Source of the DNA: Lepus europaeus
Lineage: Eukaryota > Chordata > Mammalia > Lagomorpha > Leporidae
Assembly (NCBI RefSeq): GCF_033115175.1
Contig: NC_084837.1
Span: 66,673,266-66,737,265, forward strand
Reading direction: 5' to 3'
Length of the DNA: 64,000 nucleotides
Both the position numbers and the translations under genes were made by a program. Position 1 is the stretch's first letter, and each line of letters opens with the position of its first letter. Positions 1 through 11,506 of this stretch are shown here, one piece after another. Under the pieces are notes generated by a model. It saw only the letters and a program-made list of their open reading frames with translations, made no database searches and was not told the origin of the DNA.

Positions 1-224
1 GCACTGCACTGATGAAAAAGGCTCCATGGAAGACTCCTTTCCCTGAAGGGTTTCAGGTAGCATGATCCACACTCATCCTGCACAGTGAGGGTAGGGTAGG
101 CCTGTAGACAGAGCTCTCTTCTGACAGAGGATGACCTTCTTACTGAGGGATTTTACAAAGTCTCATTGTATTCTCATGAACGTCGAGTCCTTCCTCCGTC
201 AAAATCATGCTCTTTTATCTCTTT

Positions 225-360
225 TAATCTTTCCCTGCCTCAATTTTATTAACTGTAAAATGAAGGGTTCTTGGCTACTGACTGGTGTTGTCACAATAAG
301 AAAGTCACTTGTATAAAAGAACCTTACCTACTACATGTCTGGGATAGGAACTAAGTACCC
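225..360 (-). mobile_element. Possible MIR fragment (minus)
   Basis: CCTGCCTCAATTTTATTAAC followed by TGTAAAATGAAGGGTT resembles the antisense MIR core. Short and diverged. Confidence 0.4.
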
Positions 361-824
361 ATGCTTAGGCATGGCAGATTAAGGTGGGCACAGTCTCCAG
401 GACCCCAGTGTAGACCAGACTAGAGGTTTCAACTCCATTCAAATGCAATATCTCTCCTCTCCCATTTTTCGACACTGCTTTTTAATGATAATTATTTTGG
501 GGTGTCTCTTTCACTAATATGGTTATGAAAGTCAAGAAACGCAGTATATGAAGGCTCTGGACTGGCTCTACAGGCTGGTATAAAGAAGTGCCAGGTTCTG
601 GCAACTGGCCCGGGATCTCTGTGAACTGGTGGCACTGAAGACTAACAGGTATATTGTACTGATGCTGTAGGGGCAGAAAAGGGGTGATCCATTTCCTGCC
701 CATTATAAAGGATCATGACTGATACCCAGATAACAAAACATAGGTAACAAGAGAAAAGCATAACAAATTTACTAACATGTAAATGTGCATGGGAGCCACA
801 TAAGAGTTTCAAATACAAATATAA
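361..824. other. Unique sequence, nothing recognised
   Basis: No repeat, RNA gene or conserved frame seen. The short frames here have no support. Confidence 0.5.
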
Positions 825-1132
825 AAGCCCAGCTCAGCACTGGGTTAAGCTGCCACTTGGGATGCCTGCATCCCATACTGGAGTGCCAGTTTGAATCTTG
901 GCTACTTTGTGCTTCCAATCCAGCTCCCTCCTCGTGTGCTTGGGAAGCAGCAGCAGAGGATGGCTCAAGTACTTGAGTTCTTGCCACCCATCTGGGAGAC
1001 CTGATGGAGTTCCTGGCTTCAGGCTTCAGCCTGGTCCAGTCCTGGCTGTTACAGCTATTTGGAGAGTGATTAAGCAGATGGAAGATATCTGTCACTCTTA
1101 TCTTTCAAATAATAAATAAATCTTTAAAAAAG
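825..1132 (+). mobile_element. C-type SINE
   Basis: tRNA-like head at the left (AGCTCAGCACTGGGTTAAGC), tail AATAAATAAATCTTTAAAAA at the right. Older, diverged copy. Confidence 0.75.
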
Positions 1133-2290
1133 AAAACTCAAAGGCCAGAAAGTTGAGGATCAAATGCCTTTTTCAAAGGGGAGAGAGTAAAGTAGGGGTG
1201 AAGGTGGCACTGTAGGCAATTTAAAGGAATAGTGAATGGTTTTTACAGGAGTGGATGGGCCTAGAACAACAGACAATGGCCTGCAACATAGTTCCTCAAC
1301 TGAGTGTGGTATTTGATTTTCAGTCTCTCCTCTGTGATATGAGTTTAATCTTCACTGGTTAGTGAAATTTGAATAAGAAGAGTGAAGACAACTGGGTTCC
1401 TCTTTGGTGGATCCCCTCTTCAGGTAAATAGGGGAACTTTAGGGAAAGTCCCTCTCTGGGCTTCGGGAAAGAAAAAGGATAGGAGGCAGTGGTCCTAGGG
1501 CTGGGCAGGGTTTGCGAGATCTTGAGGCTGCTTTAGTTCAGCATGTCAAGGCACCATAAACAGTAGCTTGGATTCAGATATGGTATTGCTGGCTCTGGTA
1601 TGATTCTCCTGAAAAAGGGATTTAAAATTATGCAAAAACTCACTAAAAACCTCTAGGCTTGGGGAAAAATGATATGGGACCTTAATCACATAAGACCCTA
1701 ACATATTGGTTAATCCTTGCTGACTAGCTGATGCTGTTTAGACAGTGAGCAATTCAAGTAAAGCACATGTCCCACTTCCTGCTATTTCTCCCGGAGTGTA
1801 CAGCAAGAAATAAGCAACAGCCAACCAGCAGCTTGTGCCATAATGAGCAATTTGCATTAACCCCCTCCCCTGTTCTTTGGTCTGTACATAGACAGTCAAG
1901 CTGCTCTGTTGTCATCTGGAACACCTATTCTAGGAAAGCAGATTACCTGTTTCTGGGTGGCCCTCTAATAACTGGCTCTAATAAACTCCTTTATTCTCAT
2001 ATTCAGTGTGCCTCAACTTGCTTCTGTGTTGAGATTTCAGAATGGCCAAAACTCCAGGTAAAATTCCAAAAATAAACAAAAAAACCAAAGTACATCTTCC
2101 TTTGAGTTGCTTGGTGTTCATGTTCCTGGAAAATTCAGTGTATGTAAGCCTGGCATAGATGGTCAATAAATATTCAAGAAATAAAAAACAGAAAAAATAA
2201 GACAACTGGAAAATAAAACACATTTTGACATGTGATTGTAAGCTCATATAATCAGCAGATTTTTCATATGTTGAGATTAGAGAGATAGAG
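1133..2290. other. Unique AT-rich sequence, nothing recognised
   Basis: No conserved frame, RNA gene or repeat was identified by eye. Confidence 0.5.
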
Positions 2291-2608
2291 AGGGGCCAGA
2301 GCTGTGGTGTAGTGGGTAAGGCCGGCATCCCATATGGGCGCTTGTTCGAGTCCTGGCTGCTCCACTTCTGATCCTGCTCTCTGCTGTGGCCTAAGAAAAC
2401 AGTAGAAGATGGCCCAAGTCCTTGGGCCCCTGCACCAGCACGGGAGACCTGGAAGAAGCTCCTGGCTCCTGGCTTCGGATCTCCAGCCCTTGCGGCCAAT
2501 TAGGGAATGAACCAGTGGATGGAAGAGCTCTCCCCTTCTCCCTTGCCCTCCCCTCTCTTTGCCTCTCCTTCTCTCTGTGTAACTCTTTCAAATAAATAAA
2601 TAAATAAG

Positions 2609-2613
<5 letters not shown>
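2291..2613 (+). mobile_element. C-type SINE
   Basis: Head GGGGCCAGAGCTGTGGTG, tail AAATAAATAAATAAATAAG grading into a (TA)n then (GA)n microsatellite. Confidence 0.8.

Positions 2614-2684
<71 letters not shown>
2610..2684. repeat. (TA)n followed by (GA)n microsatellite
   Basis: About 40 bases of TA repeats directly followed by about 33 of GA, at the tail of the SINE on its left. Confidence 0.95.
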
Positions 2685-2689
<5 letters not shown>

Positions 2690-2879
2690 GGTAGGACCCT
2701 TGTGACTCAGCCCCTAAGTACCCCAAGTGACTTCATCATTGGAACAACCCAAACTAGTCCTATTAACTTCTAAAATGCACCAATGGGGAGCCTTGTTGCC
2801 TTACTGAGAATCACTTGTGCGCAGTGGACAGCTGCTCACGTAATCACTAGCAGGCATGGAGGAGGAAGCAACCCTGCCC

Positions 2880-3600
2880 TTCCTTTTCTCAGAAATCACC
2901 AGGCTTTGGAGAAAGGGAACTACAGTCGGGACTGTCCCCTTTTCTAATCTGAACCAGTGTTTTTTGCCCAGAGGCTGGTGATGAGTCACTCTGAGCTCGA
3001 GTTCAGTTTGGGCAGTTGAGAAACTGTAAAAGTAGATTAAAAGTGGGGGGGGGACCCTGTATTTTTCATCATCCAGTTGTGGGAGTTTGCAACGCACTGC
3101 CCCACTGGGTTACCTTCGCTTAGCTTGCTGTGCGCCACTGCCAGCCTGTGTGCATTCGTCATGAGTACACCCTCCTGCGTCGCCCAGCCTGGGGCTTACA
3201 ACAGCCCCCCACTCTATACCCCCTGCCCCGCTCCACTTTGCGGCACAGGGTAGCCAGCCACTCGCGTTCAGCTCCCACAGTCTGCTGTGCCAGAACGGGA
3301 AGCAGCCTAGGGCCGGCCAAGAGGCGGGAGGTTGGAGCGCCGGCTTTCTGCTCTCTAATTGTTGAAGCCCTGTCTGGGCAGGGCTGGGCTGGACAGGACA
3401 TGTATCTAGGTCATTGATGGCGCCTGGGTGGGCTTCGGGGGCAGTAGCGCTGCTTTCCGGGACTGCTCAGACTCGTCCTGAGGGAGCTCCTTCCCAAAGC
3501 AGAGAGCTGCAGGCAGGTCGCGAACTGCAGAGTGGAGGGCGGCGATCCAGGAAGAGGCAGGTGTCTGGAGTCTGAGAGATGTATTGCCTCGGTAAGCAGT
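2880..3600 (+). promoter_or_regulatory. Isolated GC-rich patch, possible distal promoter / alternative 5' exon
   Basis: Repeat-free, with raised CpG content from about 3120 to 3590, unlike its flanks. Just upstream are a perfect GAS motif TTCTCAGAA (2886-2894) and a near-ISRE GAAAGGGAAC (2911-2920). The patch ends at a good donor-like site, CTCG then GTAAGC (GT at 3592). It could be an interferon-responsive far first exon of TRIM69, or a promoter of an unannotated transcript. No conserved coding frame is recognised. Confidence 0.35.
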
Positions 3601-3741
3601 GTGTGCAGTGGAGGGCGGGGTGCTGCACCCGCCTCGCAATTTCACCCATTTTCCTCCTGGGCTGCCACTTCTCCCCATCAGGTTCTAGAGCGTGCTCCTA
3701 AATCCAGATTGTGTTACACTAACTGTGTAACATTCGCCGAC

Positions 3742-4512
3742 TTACGTATTTTGAGATATAATTCACAAAACAATTAACATTTAAAGTTTACAACTGAGTG
3801 AGTTTTTACCATATTCTGAGGGTTGTATACTCACCACCTCAATTCTAGAATATTTTCCTCACCCCAAACCCAACAGCAGTCACTTCCCATTTTTGCCAAG
3901 CCCCACAGTCCTAGGAAACCATCAGTTTTTCTATCTCTATGGATTGGCCTTTCACATTTCATATGAACTGAAATACACGAAATGTGTTTATACAGGAAGA
4001 AACAAGCCACTTGTGACTAGCTTCTCATCAAAAGTCATTCATATTGTAGCAAGTCCAGGCACTTCATTCCTTTTTATTGCTTTGTAATACTCCATTGCAT
4101 GGATATACTAAGTTTTATTTATCTATTCATCAGATAATGGCTATTTGGATTGTTCCTACTATGGGCTATTATAAATAATCTTGTAATCAATACTTTGTGT
4201 AAGTTTTGGTGTGAATATAAGTTTTCAGTTCTCTTGGGGATACACCAAGGCTTGGAATTGTTGAATCATACAGAGAGCCCGTTTAACCTTTGAGGAACTC
4301 CCAGACTGTTTCCCAAAGCTTCATTCCAAAGTAGAATGTACCATTTCACATTCCCACCAGCAGTAATGTACTGGTAAGAGTTCTAGTTTTTCTATATACT
4401 TGCCAACACTTACCTGTATTTTTGATCATAGCTATTCTAGTGGATATGAAATGGTATCGCATTATGGTTTTGATTTGTATTTCCCCAATGACTAACAATG
4501 CATTATTTTAAA
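3742..4512 (-). mobile_element. Old L1 (L1M-type) 3' end fragment
   Basis: Antisense L1 3' region: GAGATATAATTCAC at the 3' end, then TCTATCTCTATGGATTGGCC, TACTCCATTGCATGGATATA and CATTCCCACCAGCAGT. These phrases are typical of mammal-wide L1MA/L1MB 3' ends. Diverged, no ORF. Confidence 0.85.
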
Positions 4513-4676
4513 TTACAAAATAATTTTAAAAGGATATATATGCTGAGGTTTTGAAAATTTAACTTCTGAGTCATGTGCCCCCAAACCACAGCCAAGTCTC
4601 TCCATGGCTAACGATTAGACTCTCTCTCTTTCCTGAAACAGGATCAGGGATAAAAATCTTCAAAACTCTTACTTGT

Positions 4677-4950
4677 ATGGGTGGGAATTTGGGCTAGCAA
4701 TTAAGACACATATGTCCTATATCAGAATGCCTGGGTTAAATCCTGGCTGTTGCTTCAGATCCAGTTTCTTTTAAATGTAGATCCTGGGAGGCATGGGCAA
4801 TGACTCAAGTAGTTGGGTCCCTGCCACCTACGAGGGAGCTCTGGATTAAGTTCCCAGCTCCTGGCTTCAGCCCAAACTCAACCATTGTAACAATCTGGGA
4901 AGTGAACCAGAGAATGGGAGCTCTGTCTATCTCTGCCTCTCAAATAAAAA
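4677..4950 (+). mobile_element. Old C-type SINE
   Basis: Diverged head at about 4690, internal TGGGTTAAATCCTGGCTG and tail CTCTCAAATAAAAAA. Confidence 0.6.
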
Positions 4951-5445
4951 ACCCAACTCTACTCATTGGCTCTGTTAGAAAGAGAATCCTGGGCAAGAAG
5001 AACCTGCAAGCAGATGAAATGATTAATTTCTTATTTGTTGTCAGAAACTCAAATGTGTAAAGAGCTTTTTGGTATCTCTTTTTACTTATATAAAAAAAGT
5101 GCTTCCTTGAGATTCTCATAATGGCTCTTGAATGAAGTACTGACCTTGGTATTTAATGAGGTTGTACTTCTCTTCAGGTATCCGTTGGGTTCCTCCTTCT
5201 CCCCACTACCTTCAGGCCATGGAATGAGGAGGGGCCTTCCAAACTTTAAATAAATGTAAATATATTTTTTGCATATGAATTTTCTCTATTCATATATATT
5301 TATACAAATCTTATTATGCAATTATTATACAATTATACATAATCATATATAATATAATGTAAATACAAACATATACAAATCTTACTATACAATCTTATTT
5401 TAGGTATTATCAAAGCTTAGTATTTTTCTCTTCCAGATTGAACTT

Positions 5446-5865
5446 TTTTTTTTTTTTTAGCATTTTGTGATGTTTTTATTGGGGTGAGGACACAGGGCGG
5501 GAAAGAGCATGCCTCGCAGGTGCAGGGAATGTCCGTGCTAGTCAGTCTTCCTGGGATGCTTTATGGAGCTTTTTTTTTTTTCTTGGCACTGCTCTTGCTG
5601 GTGGCAGCCTCCTAGGGCTGCTGCTCCCTTCCTGTTTGGCAGAGAATTTCCTCTTTTCCTCGGGGACCTTCCTGGTGCCCACCTCTTCATCATTCACCAC
5701 TTCCTCCTGGGCCGAGGGTTTCTTCCTCTTGGGAGGGCTTACTGTTTACTTACAAGCCGCCCCCCCCCCCCCCCGCCGTCTCCTCCAGATGACTAACCAA
5801 CCCCTCCTTGGAAAAAGACTTCTTCTTGGGTTTGGGGGAAGAGACAGATGGCTCTTCAATCCGGC
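5446..5865 (-). pseudogene. NOP56 processed pseudogene (5'-truncated)
   Basis: Retrocopy of the 3' end of the box C/D snoRNP protein NOP56. On the minus strand it shows the Lys-rich tail, for example Pro-Lys-Pro-Lys-Lys-Lys-Ser-Phe-Ser-Lys-Glu, and ends Leu-His-Lys-Ala-Ser-Gln-Glu-Asp before the stop, then a 3' UTR with AATAAA and a poly(A) tract (T run at 5446-5458). An 11-base duplication (CAGATTGAACT) flanks it. Frame is lost in places and a G-run replaces part of the coding sequence. A LINE-type insertion of the last part of the mRNA. Confidence 0.85.
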
Positions 5866-5996
5866 AGATTGAACTGTCTTCTAAGAATTTTCCAGAGGAT
5901 TCACCCCCTGTGGGAGCATAGCAGTTGTGGAGGTGGAAACAGGACTAGAACCAGAATCAGAGTTCAGATAGAGTGGAAAATCTGAGCTCTAAATTC

Positions 5997-6326
5997 TTTT
6001 TTTTTTTTTTTCAATGTGACAGAGTGAGAGAGAGACAGACAGAGAGAGAGAGAGAGGCAGAGAGAAAGGTCTTTCTTCCGTTGGTTCACCCCTCAAATGG
6101 CCGCTACGACCAGAGATACGTCGATCCGAAGCTAAGAGTCAGGTGCTTCCTCCTGCTCTCCCATGCACGTGCAGGGTCCCAAGCACTTGGGCCATCCTCC
6201 ACTGCCCTGCCAGGCCACAGCGAGAGCTGGACTGGAAGAGGAGCAACCGGGACTAGATCCCGACACCCATATGGATACCCGCGCCGCAGGCGGAGGATTA
6301 ACCAAGTGAGCCACGGCGCCAGCCCC
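5997..6326 (-). mobile_element. CSINE2
   Basis: T run then antisense CSINE2, head at the right. Flanked by a 17-base duplication CTGAGCTCTAAATTCTT (5982-5998 and 6326-6342). Confidence 0.9.
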
Positions 6327-6417
6327 TGAGCTCTAAATTCTTCTGTCCATCAAGAGTGACTAGCCCACAGCTGTGAGATGTTTGACATGTATAGCTTCTC
6401 TGAAGACTGAATCCAAA

Positions 6418-7446
6418 AAGCATGATAATTACAAGAATATGCTGTGATAGCATGGTGAATTCCAGACAAGCCTGAGGACACCTTCATCTGGGGAAGGAGA
6501 TCAACTCCTGACATGGCCCTGGATATAGAACTCATAGAACTCGGGGAAAGTTAGGGCGGCGCCGTGGCTTAACAGGCTAATCCTCCGCCTTGCAGCGCTG
6601 GCACACCGGGTTCTAGACCCGGTCAGGGTGCCGGATTCTGTCCCGGTTGCCCCTCTTCCAGGCTAGCTCTCTGCTGTGGCCTGGGAAGGCAGTGGAGGAT
6701 GGCCCAAGTGCTTGGGCCCTGCACCTGTGTGGGAGACCAGGAGAAGCACCTGGCTCCTGCCTTCGGATCAGCACAATGCGGCAGCCATTGGAGGGTGAAC
6801 CAACAGCAAAGGAAGACCTTTCTGTCTGTCTCTCTCTCTCACTGTCCACTCTGCCTGTCAAAAATAGATTTATTAAAAAAAAAAAAAAAAAAACCTCGGG
6901 GAAAGGACGAAGTAATTGACCTCAGCTGTGAATTTGTAGAACCTGGTGAATCTGTAGAACCTGTAGTGATTGACCTAACTTGCCATGACTCTGTTGTGTT
7001 ATTGAAAAATGGAAAAATGGAGAAGGCCAAGTGGAATCACAAGGTCACCCCATGTACAGATGGCGAGTTGATGAGGGACAGAAATGTGTATGTGACCAAC
7101 AGTGCCCAACGCAGTTCTCTGGAAGAAAAAACTTCAAGTCACATACAATGCGTGGTAATATCTGATGTCGAATTTGCATGGATGGATACTCAGAGATTGA
7201 ACTGAGTAGAAGATACATCTACTCCACAGAATGTGGCCACATCTTCTGTAGTTGGTGTCTATGCACTTCTCTTAAATATACTAAGACATGCTCGGTTTGT
7301 TTGTAAAAGATCAGCCACCATCAGTACCACCACATTTATATACGATGTATACCCTGTTACTCAGGATTTCTGTTACAGAATTTCTGGTTGGATTTTTTTC
7401 ATGCTCTTATGTACGGACTGTGAGTTGTTGCTCTCAGTCTAAGGGT
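6418..7446 (+). pseudogene. RNF4 processed pseudogene, split by a SINE
   Basis: Retrocopy of the SUMO-targeted ubiquitin ligase RNF4. The start region is near 6420, interrupted by a CSINE2 at 6554-6893. It resumes with Asp-Glu-Val-Ile-Asp-Leu-Ser-Cys-Glu and Val-Val-Ile-Asp-Leu-Thr (SUMO-interacting motifs), then Arg-Asp-Arg-Asn-Val-Tyr-Val-Thr. The RING part appears in another frame: Met-Asp-Gly-Tyr-Ser-Glu-Ile, Ser-Thr-Glu-Cys-Gly-His-Ile-Phe-Cys, ending His-His-Ile-Tyr-Ile. There are no introns; stops and frameshifts are present and several RING cysteines are lost. Upstream 5.87-6.42 kb may include its 5' UTR. Confidence 0.88.
6554..6893 (+). mobile_element. CSINE2 inside RNF4 pseudogene
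   Basis: Full copy with poly(A) tail. Duplicated flank CTCGGGGAAAG at 6540-6550 and 6895-6905. Confidence 0.9.
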
Positions 7447-7451
7447 AATCA

Positions 7452-7773
7452 GGGGCCAGCACTATGGCAAAGCAGGTTAAGCCACTTCCTGCAGCATCAG
7501 CATCCCGTTTGGCTGCTGGTTCAAGACTCAGGTGCTCCACTTCTGATAAAGCGCCCTGTTAATGTGCCTAGGAAAGCAATGGAGGATGGCCCAAGTGCTT
7601 GGGCCTCTGCACCCATGCATGAAACCTGGAGGAAGCCTGGCTTTGGCCTAACTCAGCCCTGGATGTTGCAGTCATTTGTGGAATGAACCAGTGGACAGAA
7701 GATCTCTCTGTCTCTGTCAGTCTCTGCCTGTAACTCTGCCTTTCAAATAAATAAATAAATCTTTAAAAAAAAG
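7452..7773 (+). mobile_element. C-type SINE
   Basis: Head GGGGCCAGCACTATGGC, tail AAATAAATAAATAAATCTTT. It cuts off the RNF4 pseudogene on its left. Confidence 0.8.
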
Positions 7774-7790
7774 ACTAATGCAGACCCTGT

Positions 7791-7952
7791 GAGACAGAAG
7801 ATGATTGCTTAAAAAACTGGGTCCCTGTCACCCATGAGGGAAACCTGGATTGAGCTCCAAATCCAAGCTTCAGCCTGACCCAGTGCCACCCATTGTGGAT
7901 GTCTGGTGAAAAACCCAAGGGATGAGAGTTCCCTCTGCCTCTTAAATCATAG
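7791..7952 (+). mobile_element. Old SINE, 5'-truncated
   Basis: Only the middle part of a C-type SINE (GGGTCCCTGTCACCCATGAG) without head or clear tail. Confidence 0.5.
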
Positions 7953-8049
7953 AAATTATAAGAAAATTTGTAAAATTCCCATCTGGAATATATAAAAAGC
8001 TCATGTCTCATTTGCTCTAAGATCACTTTTAGTTTCCCTTGGTTCCTTG

Positions 8050-8390
8050 TTTCAGGGCTGGACTTTGGTTGTCAAAGTGTACCAGATACTGGTGGTTGAC
8101 CTCAAAGTAAATTTCCCTTTCTCCTAGTCATCAAGTTTTTCTGTTGTTGTTGGCCACATGTGGGCATTATGGACCATGTAAATAAGGGTTGTTCTCTGGA
8201 GATGGTGGCACGTGGATGGAAGGAACTGGGAAGATGGACAACTTTGAAAACCAGAGTCACCACACCAGCCAAATTTGGACTTGTACTTGAAAGAGAAATA
8301 AACTTCATTTTTGCTTAAGCAACCATTGTACTGTGTTTCTTTTTCAGGCTGAAACATAAAGCTAACCATTACACTGGGTCTCATTTAGAG
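8050..8390 (+). mobile_element. Possible MaLR-type LTR remnant, fossil
   Basis: The right end (GAGAAATAAACTTCATTTTT, then TTAAGCAACCATTGTA) resembles the 3' end of old mammalian LTRs of the MaLR group. The left end is not recognisable. Tentative. Confidence 0.3.
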
Positions 8391-8872
8391 TAATGGAATC
8401 ATTGTTTTAGTAATGAATCAGGCAGGATGCTGTCTCTAGGTCTCTCTAAACTTCTTGGTTCTACTGGAGTAGATTAGTCTTTTCTGACCACCTCTAATAC
8501 CAGTAGGCAGACACCAGGCCCCGTGGGGTCTCCTAGTGGCCCACAAGGCCAGTTGACAGAGTTGTCTAGGCACACTGGGACATAGAGTTGTGGTAGTGTG
8601 CTCTCTGACTCGCCAGGCCAGAGAGGATCTGCCTTCATGCTGGCTTTACAGGTGTGCTTGCCTTCCTTCACACTGGTCAGCTCATTACCAAGTAGGCACG
8701 TTTCTCTGTAATAAACTGGCTGGGGTCAGGGCTTTGGGAGCTGTCCTGTTCTGCCACAGCTCTTTTTCTTTGGCAGAGAATCATGTAGCACTTATAATTC
8801 AGCCTACACTCTAGAATGGGAGAGGTGTCACTTATGCAGTCCTCTCACCATTTCTCAAGAATGAAATGTACC
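8391..8872. other. Unique sequence, nothing recognised
   Basis: Moderate GC, no known motif cluster; a weak CTCF-like match near 8524 was rejected. Confidence 0.5.
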
Positions 8873-9208
8873 AGAGCTGGCACTGTGGTGCAGTGGGTAA
8901 AGCTGCTGCCTGCAGTGCCGGCATCCCATATGGGCGCTAGTTCAAGTCCTGGCTGCTCCACTTCTGATCCGGCTCTCTGCTGTAGCCTGGGAAAGCAGTA
9001 GAAGATGGCCCAAGTCCTTGGGCCCCTGCACACGCATGGGAGACCCGGAAGAAGCTCCTGGCTCCTGGCTTCGGATCAGCACAGCTCCGGCTATTGCAGT
9101 CATTTGGGGAGTGAACCAACAGATGGAAGACTTCTCTCTCTCTCTCTCTCTCTCTGCCTCTCATAACTCTGCCTTTCAAATAAATAATTATCTTAAAAAA
9201 AAAAAAAG
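8873..9208 (+). mobile_element. C-type SINE
   Basis: Head AGAGCTGGCACTGTGGTGC; flanks AAGAATGAAATGTACC and AAGAATGAAACGTACC differ by one base. Confidence 0.85.
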
Positions 9209-9797
9209 AATGAAACGTACCTTGCTTCTTCCTTACAGTGACTGAAGCAACACCACCTCCCCGACAGGGGCTCAGCTGTACAGTGGAGCAGTGGCTGCCC
9301 CTGCAGCATGCCTGTCTACTCCCCAGACCTCAGATGCTTGACTTGGCACACGATATGCAAGATGAATGGCTTATGGTTTATGTGGCATAAACCGTTCAGT
9401 GGGTTTCTTTTTATGTTCTAAAATGAAATGAGGAAGAAAAAGAACATAAAAATTATAAAAATGTAAAAAAGTTTTAAATATGCTCTTCCCACATTTTCAT
9501 AGATTATCTTGTGTATGCCACTTTGGGGACTGATAAATGCTCTGTGACAAAGCAGTATGTCACAAATTTGACTGATGGAAACACAGGAGATGCCTGTTCA
9601 ACACAGTCCAGCTTTTGCACATGTTGTCTATGGGATCAGGGTGAAGAACACTCTTAGTTTGCTATCAGCCCTGTGCCCCCACCCCATCATATTCTACACA
9701 GTTTACTCATACATTGAATTTACCTACCAAACTCCTATAGACATTTGAGGCTTTGGCTTCTCCTTTAGTGGAAAAAATAAAGGGATCCCAGCTTTTC
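9209..9797. other. Unique sequence, nothing recognised
   Basis: AT-rich, no feature recognised. Confidence 0.5.
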
Positions 9798-9813
9798 AAA
9801 AAATCAAAGTAAA

Positions 9814-10315
9814 GGGTCAGTACCATGGCGTAGTAGGTTGAAGCTCTGCCTGTGGTGCCAGCATCCCATATGGTGCTGGTTTGAGTTCCTGCTGCTCCAC
9901 TTCCTTGGTTTGTTTTTTTTTTTTTTTTTTTTTTTTTTGACAGGCAGAGTGGACAGTGAGAGAGAGAGACAGAGAGAAAGGTCTTCCTTTGCCGTTGGTT
10001 CACCCTCCAATGGCTGGCGCGCTGCGGCCAGCGCACTGCGCTGATCCGAAGGCAGGAGCCAGGTGCTTCTCCTGGTCTCCCATGGGATGCAGGGCCCAAG
10101 CACTTGGGCCATCCTCCACTGCACTCCCGGGCCACAGCAGAGAGCTGGCCTGGAAGAGGGGCAACCAGGACAGAATCCGGTGCCCCGACTGGGCCTAGAA
10201 CCTGGTGTGCCGGCGCCGCAAGGTGGAGGATTAGCCTATTGAGTCGTGGCACTGGCCTATTTTTTTAAAGATTGTATTTATTTTTGAAAGTCAGAGTTAC
10301 ACAGAGACAGGAGAA

Positions 10316-10355
<40 letters not shown>

Positions 10356-11491
10356 CTTCCATCCGATGGTTCACTCTCCAATTGGCTGCAACGCCTGGAG
10401 CTGTGCCGATCCGAAGCCAGGAGCCAGGAGCTTCTTCCGGGTCTCCCATGTGGGTGCAGGGGCCCAAGGACTTGGGCCATCTTGGGCCATCTTCTACTGC
10501 TTTCCCAGGCCATTGCAGAGAGCTGGATCGGAAGTGGAACAGCCGGGTTTGAAATGGCACCCATATGGATGCTGGCGTTTCAGGCCAGGGTGTTAACCCA
10601 CGGCGCCACGGTGCCGGCCCCTGCTCCACTTCCAATCCAGCTCCCTGCTAATGTGCCTGGGAAAGCAGTGGAAGATGGCTAATGTGCTTGCACCATGTGG
10701 GAGACCAAGAAGCAGCTCCTGGCTCCTGGCTTCAGATTGGCCTGGCTCCAGCTGTTGTGGCTATTTGGGAGTGAACCAGCAGATGGAAGACCTCTCTCTC
10801 TCTTTAAAAAAAAAAAGATTTATTTATTTATTTGAAAGAGTTACACAGAGAGAGAAGGAGAGGCAGAGAGAGAGAGAGAGGTCTTCCATCTGCTGATTCA
10901 CACCCCAGCTGGCTGCAATGGCCAGAGCTACGCCGATCCTTAGCCAGGAGCCAGGAGCCAGGAGCTTCTTCTAGGTCTCCCATGCAGGTGCAGGGGCCCA
11001 AGCACCTGGGCCATCTTCTACTGCTTTCCCAGGCCACAGCAGAGAGCTGGATTAGAAATGGAGCAGCTGAGGCTGGCGCCGCGGCTCACTAGGCTAATCC
11101 TCTGCCTGCGGCGCCGGCACACCGGGTTCTAGTCCCAGTTGGGGTGCCGGATTCTGTCCCAGCTGCTCCTCTTCCATTCCAGCTCTCTGCTGTGGCCCGG
11201 GAGTGCAGTGGAGAATGGCCCAAGTGTTTGGGCCCTGCACCCGCATGGGGGACCAGGGGTGGGTACCTGGCTCCTGGCTTTGGATCAGTTGGGGGTAAAC
11301 CAACGGAAGGAAGACCTTTCTCTCTGTCTCTCTCTCACACACTGTCTAACTCTGTCAAAAAAAAAAAAAAAAAAAAAAAAGGAGCAGCCGGTCTCGAACC
11401 GGCACCCATAAGGATAAGGGATGCCAGCACTGCAGGCAGCAGCTTTACCTGCTATGCCACAGCACCAACCCCACAAATAAATCAATCTTTA
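9814..11491 (+). mobile_element. Nest of five SINEs in one host SINE
   Basis: Host A (+) starts at 9814 and ends with its tail at 11473-11491, flanked by AAAAAATCAAAGTAAA and AAAAAATCAAGGTAAA. Inside A lies C (-, 10259-10620) bounded by CTGCTCCACTTCC on both sides, with B (CSINE2, -, about 9905-10258) in the tail of C. Further on is D (-, about 10812-11472), itself split by E (CSINE2, +, 11069-11381) with GGAGCAGC as duplicated flank. The order of insertion is thus A, then C and D, then B and E. Confidence 0.8.
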
Positions 11492-11506
11492 AAAAAATCA
11501 AGGTAA

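Noticed and set aside
6699-7205. 168-codon plus-strand frame joining SINE and RNF4-like sequence
   Set aside because: The first part is translated CSINE2 and poly(A), the second is a retrocopy fragment. No promoter or splice support; it is not a gene.
8515-8540. CTCF-like CCTAGTGGCC
   Set aside because: Two mismatches in the core compared with the consensus; much weaker than the site at 19473.
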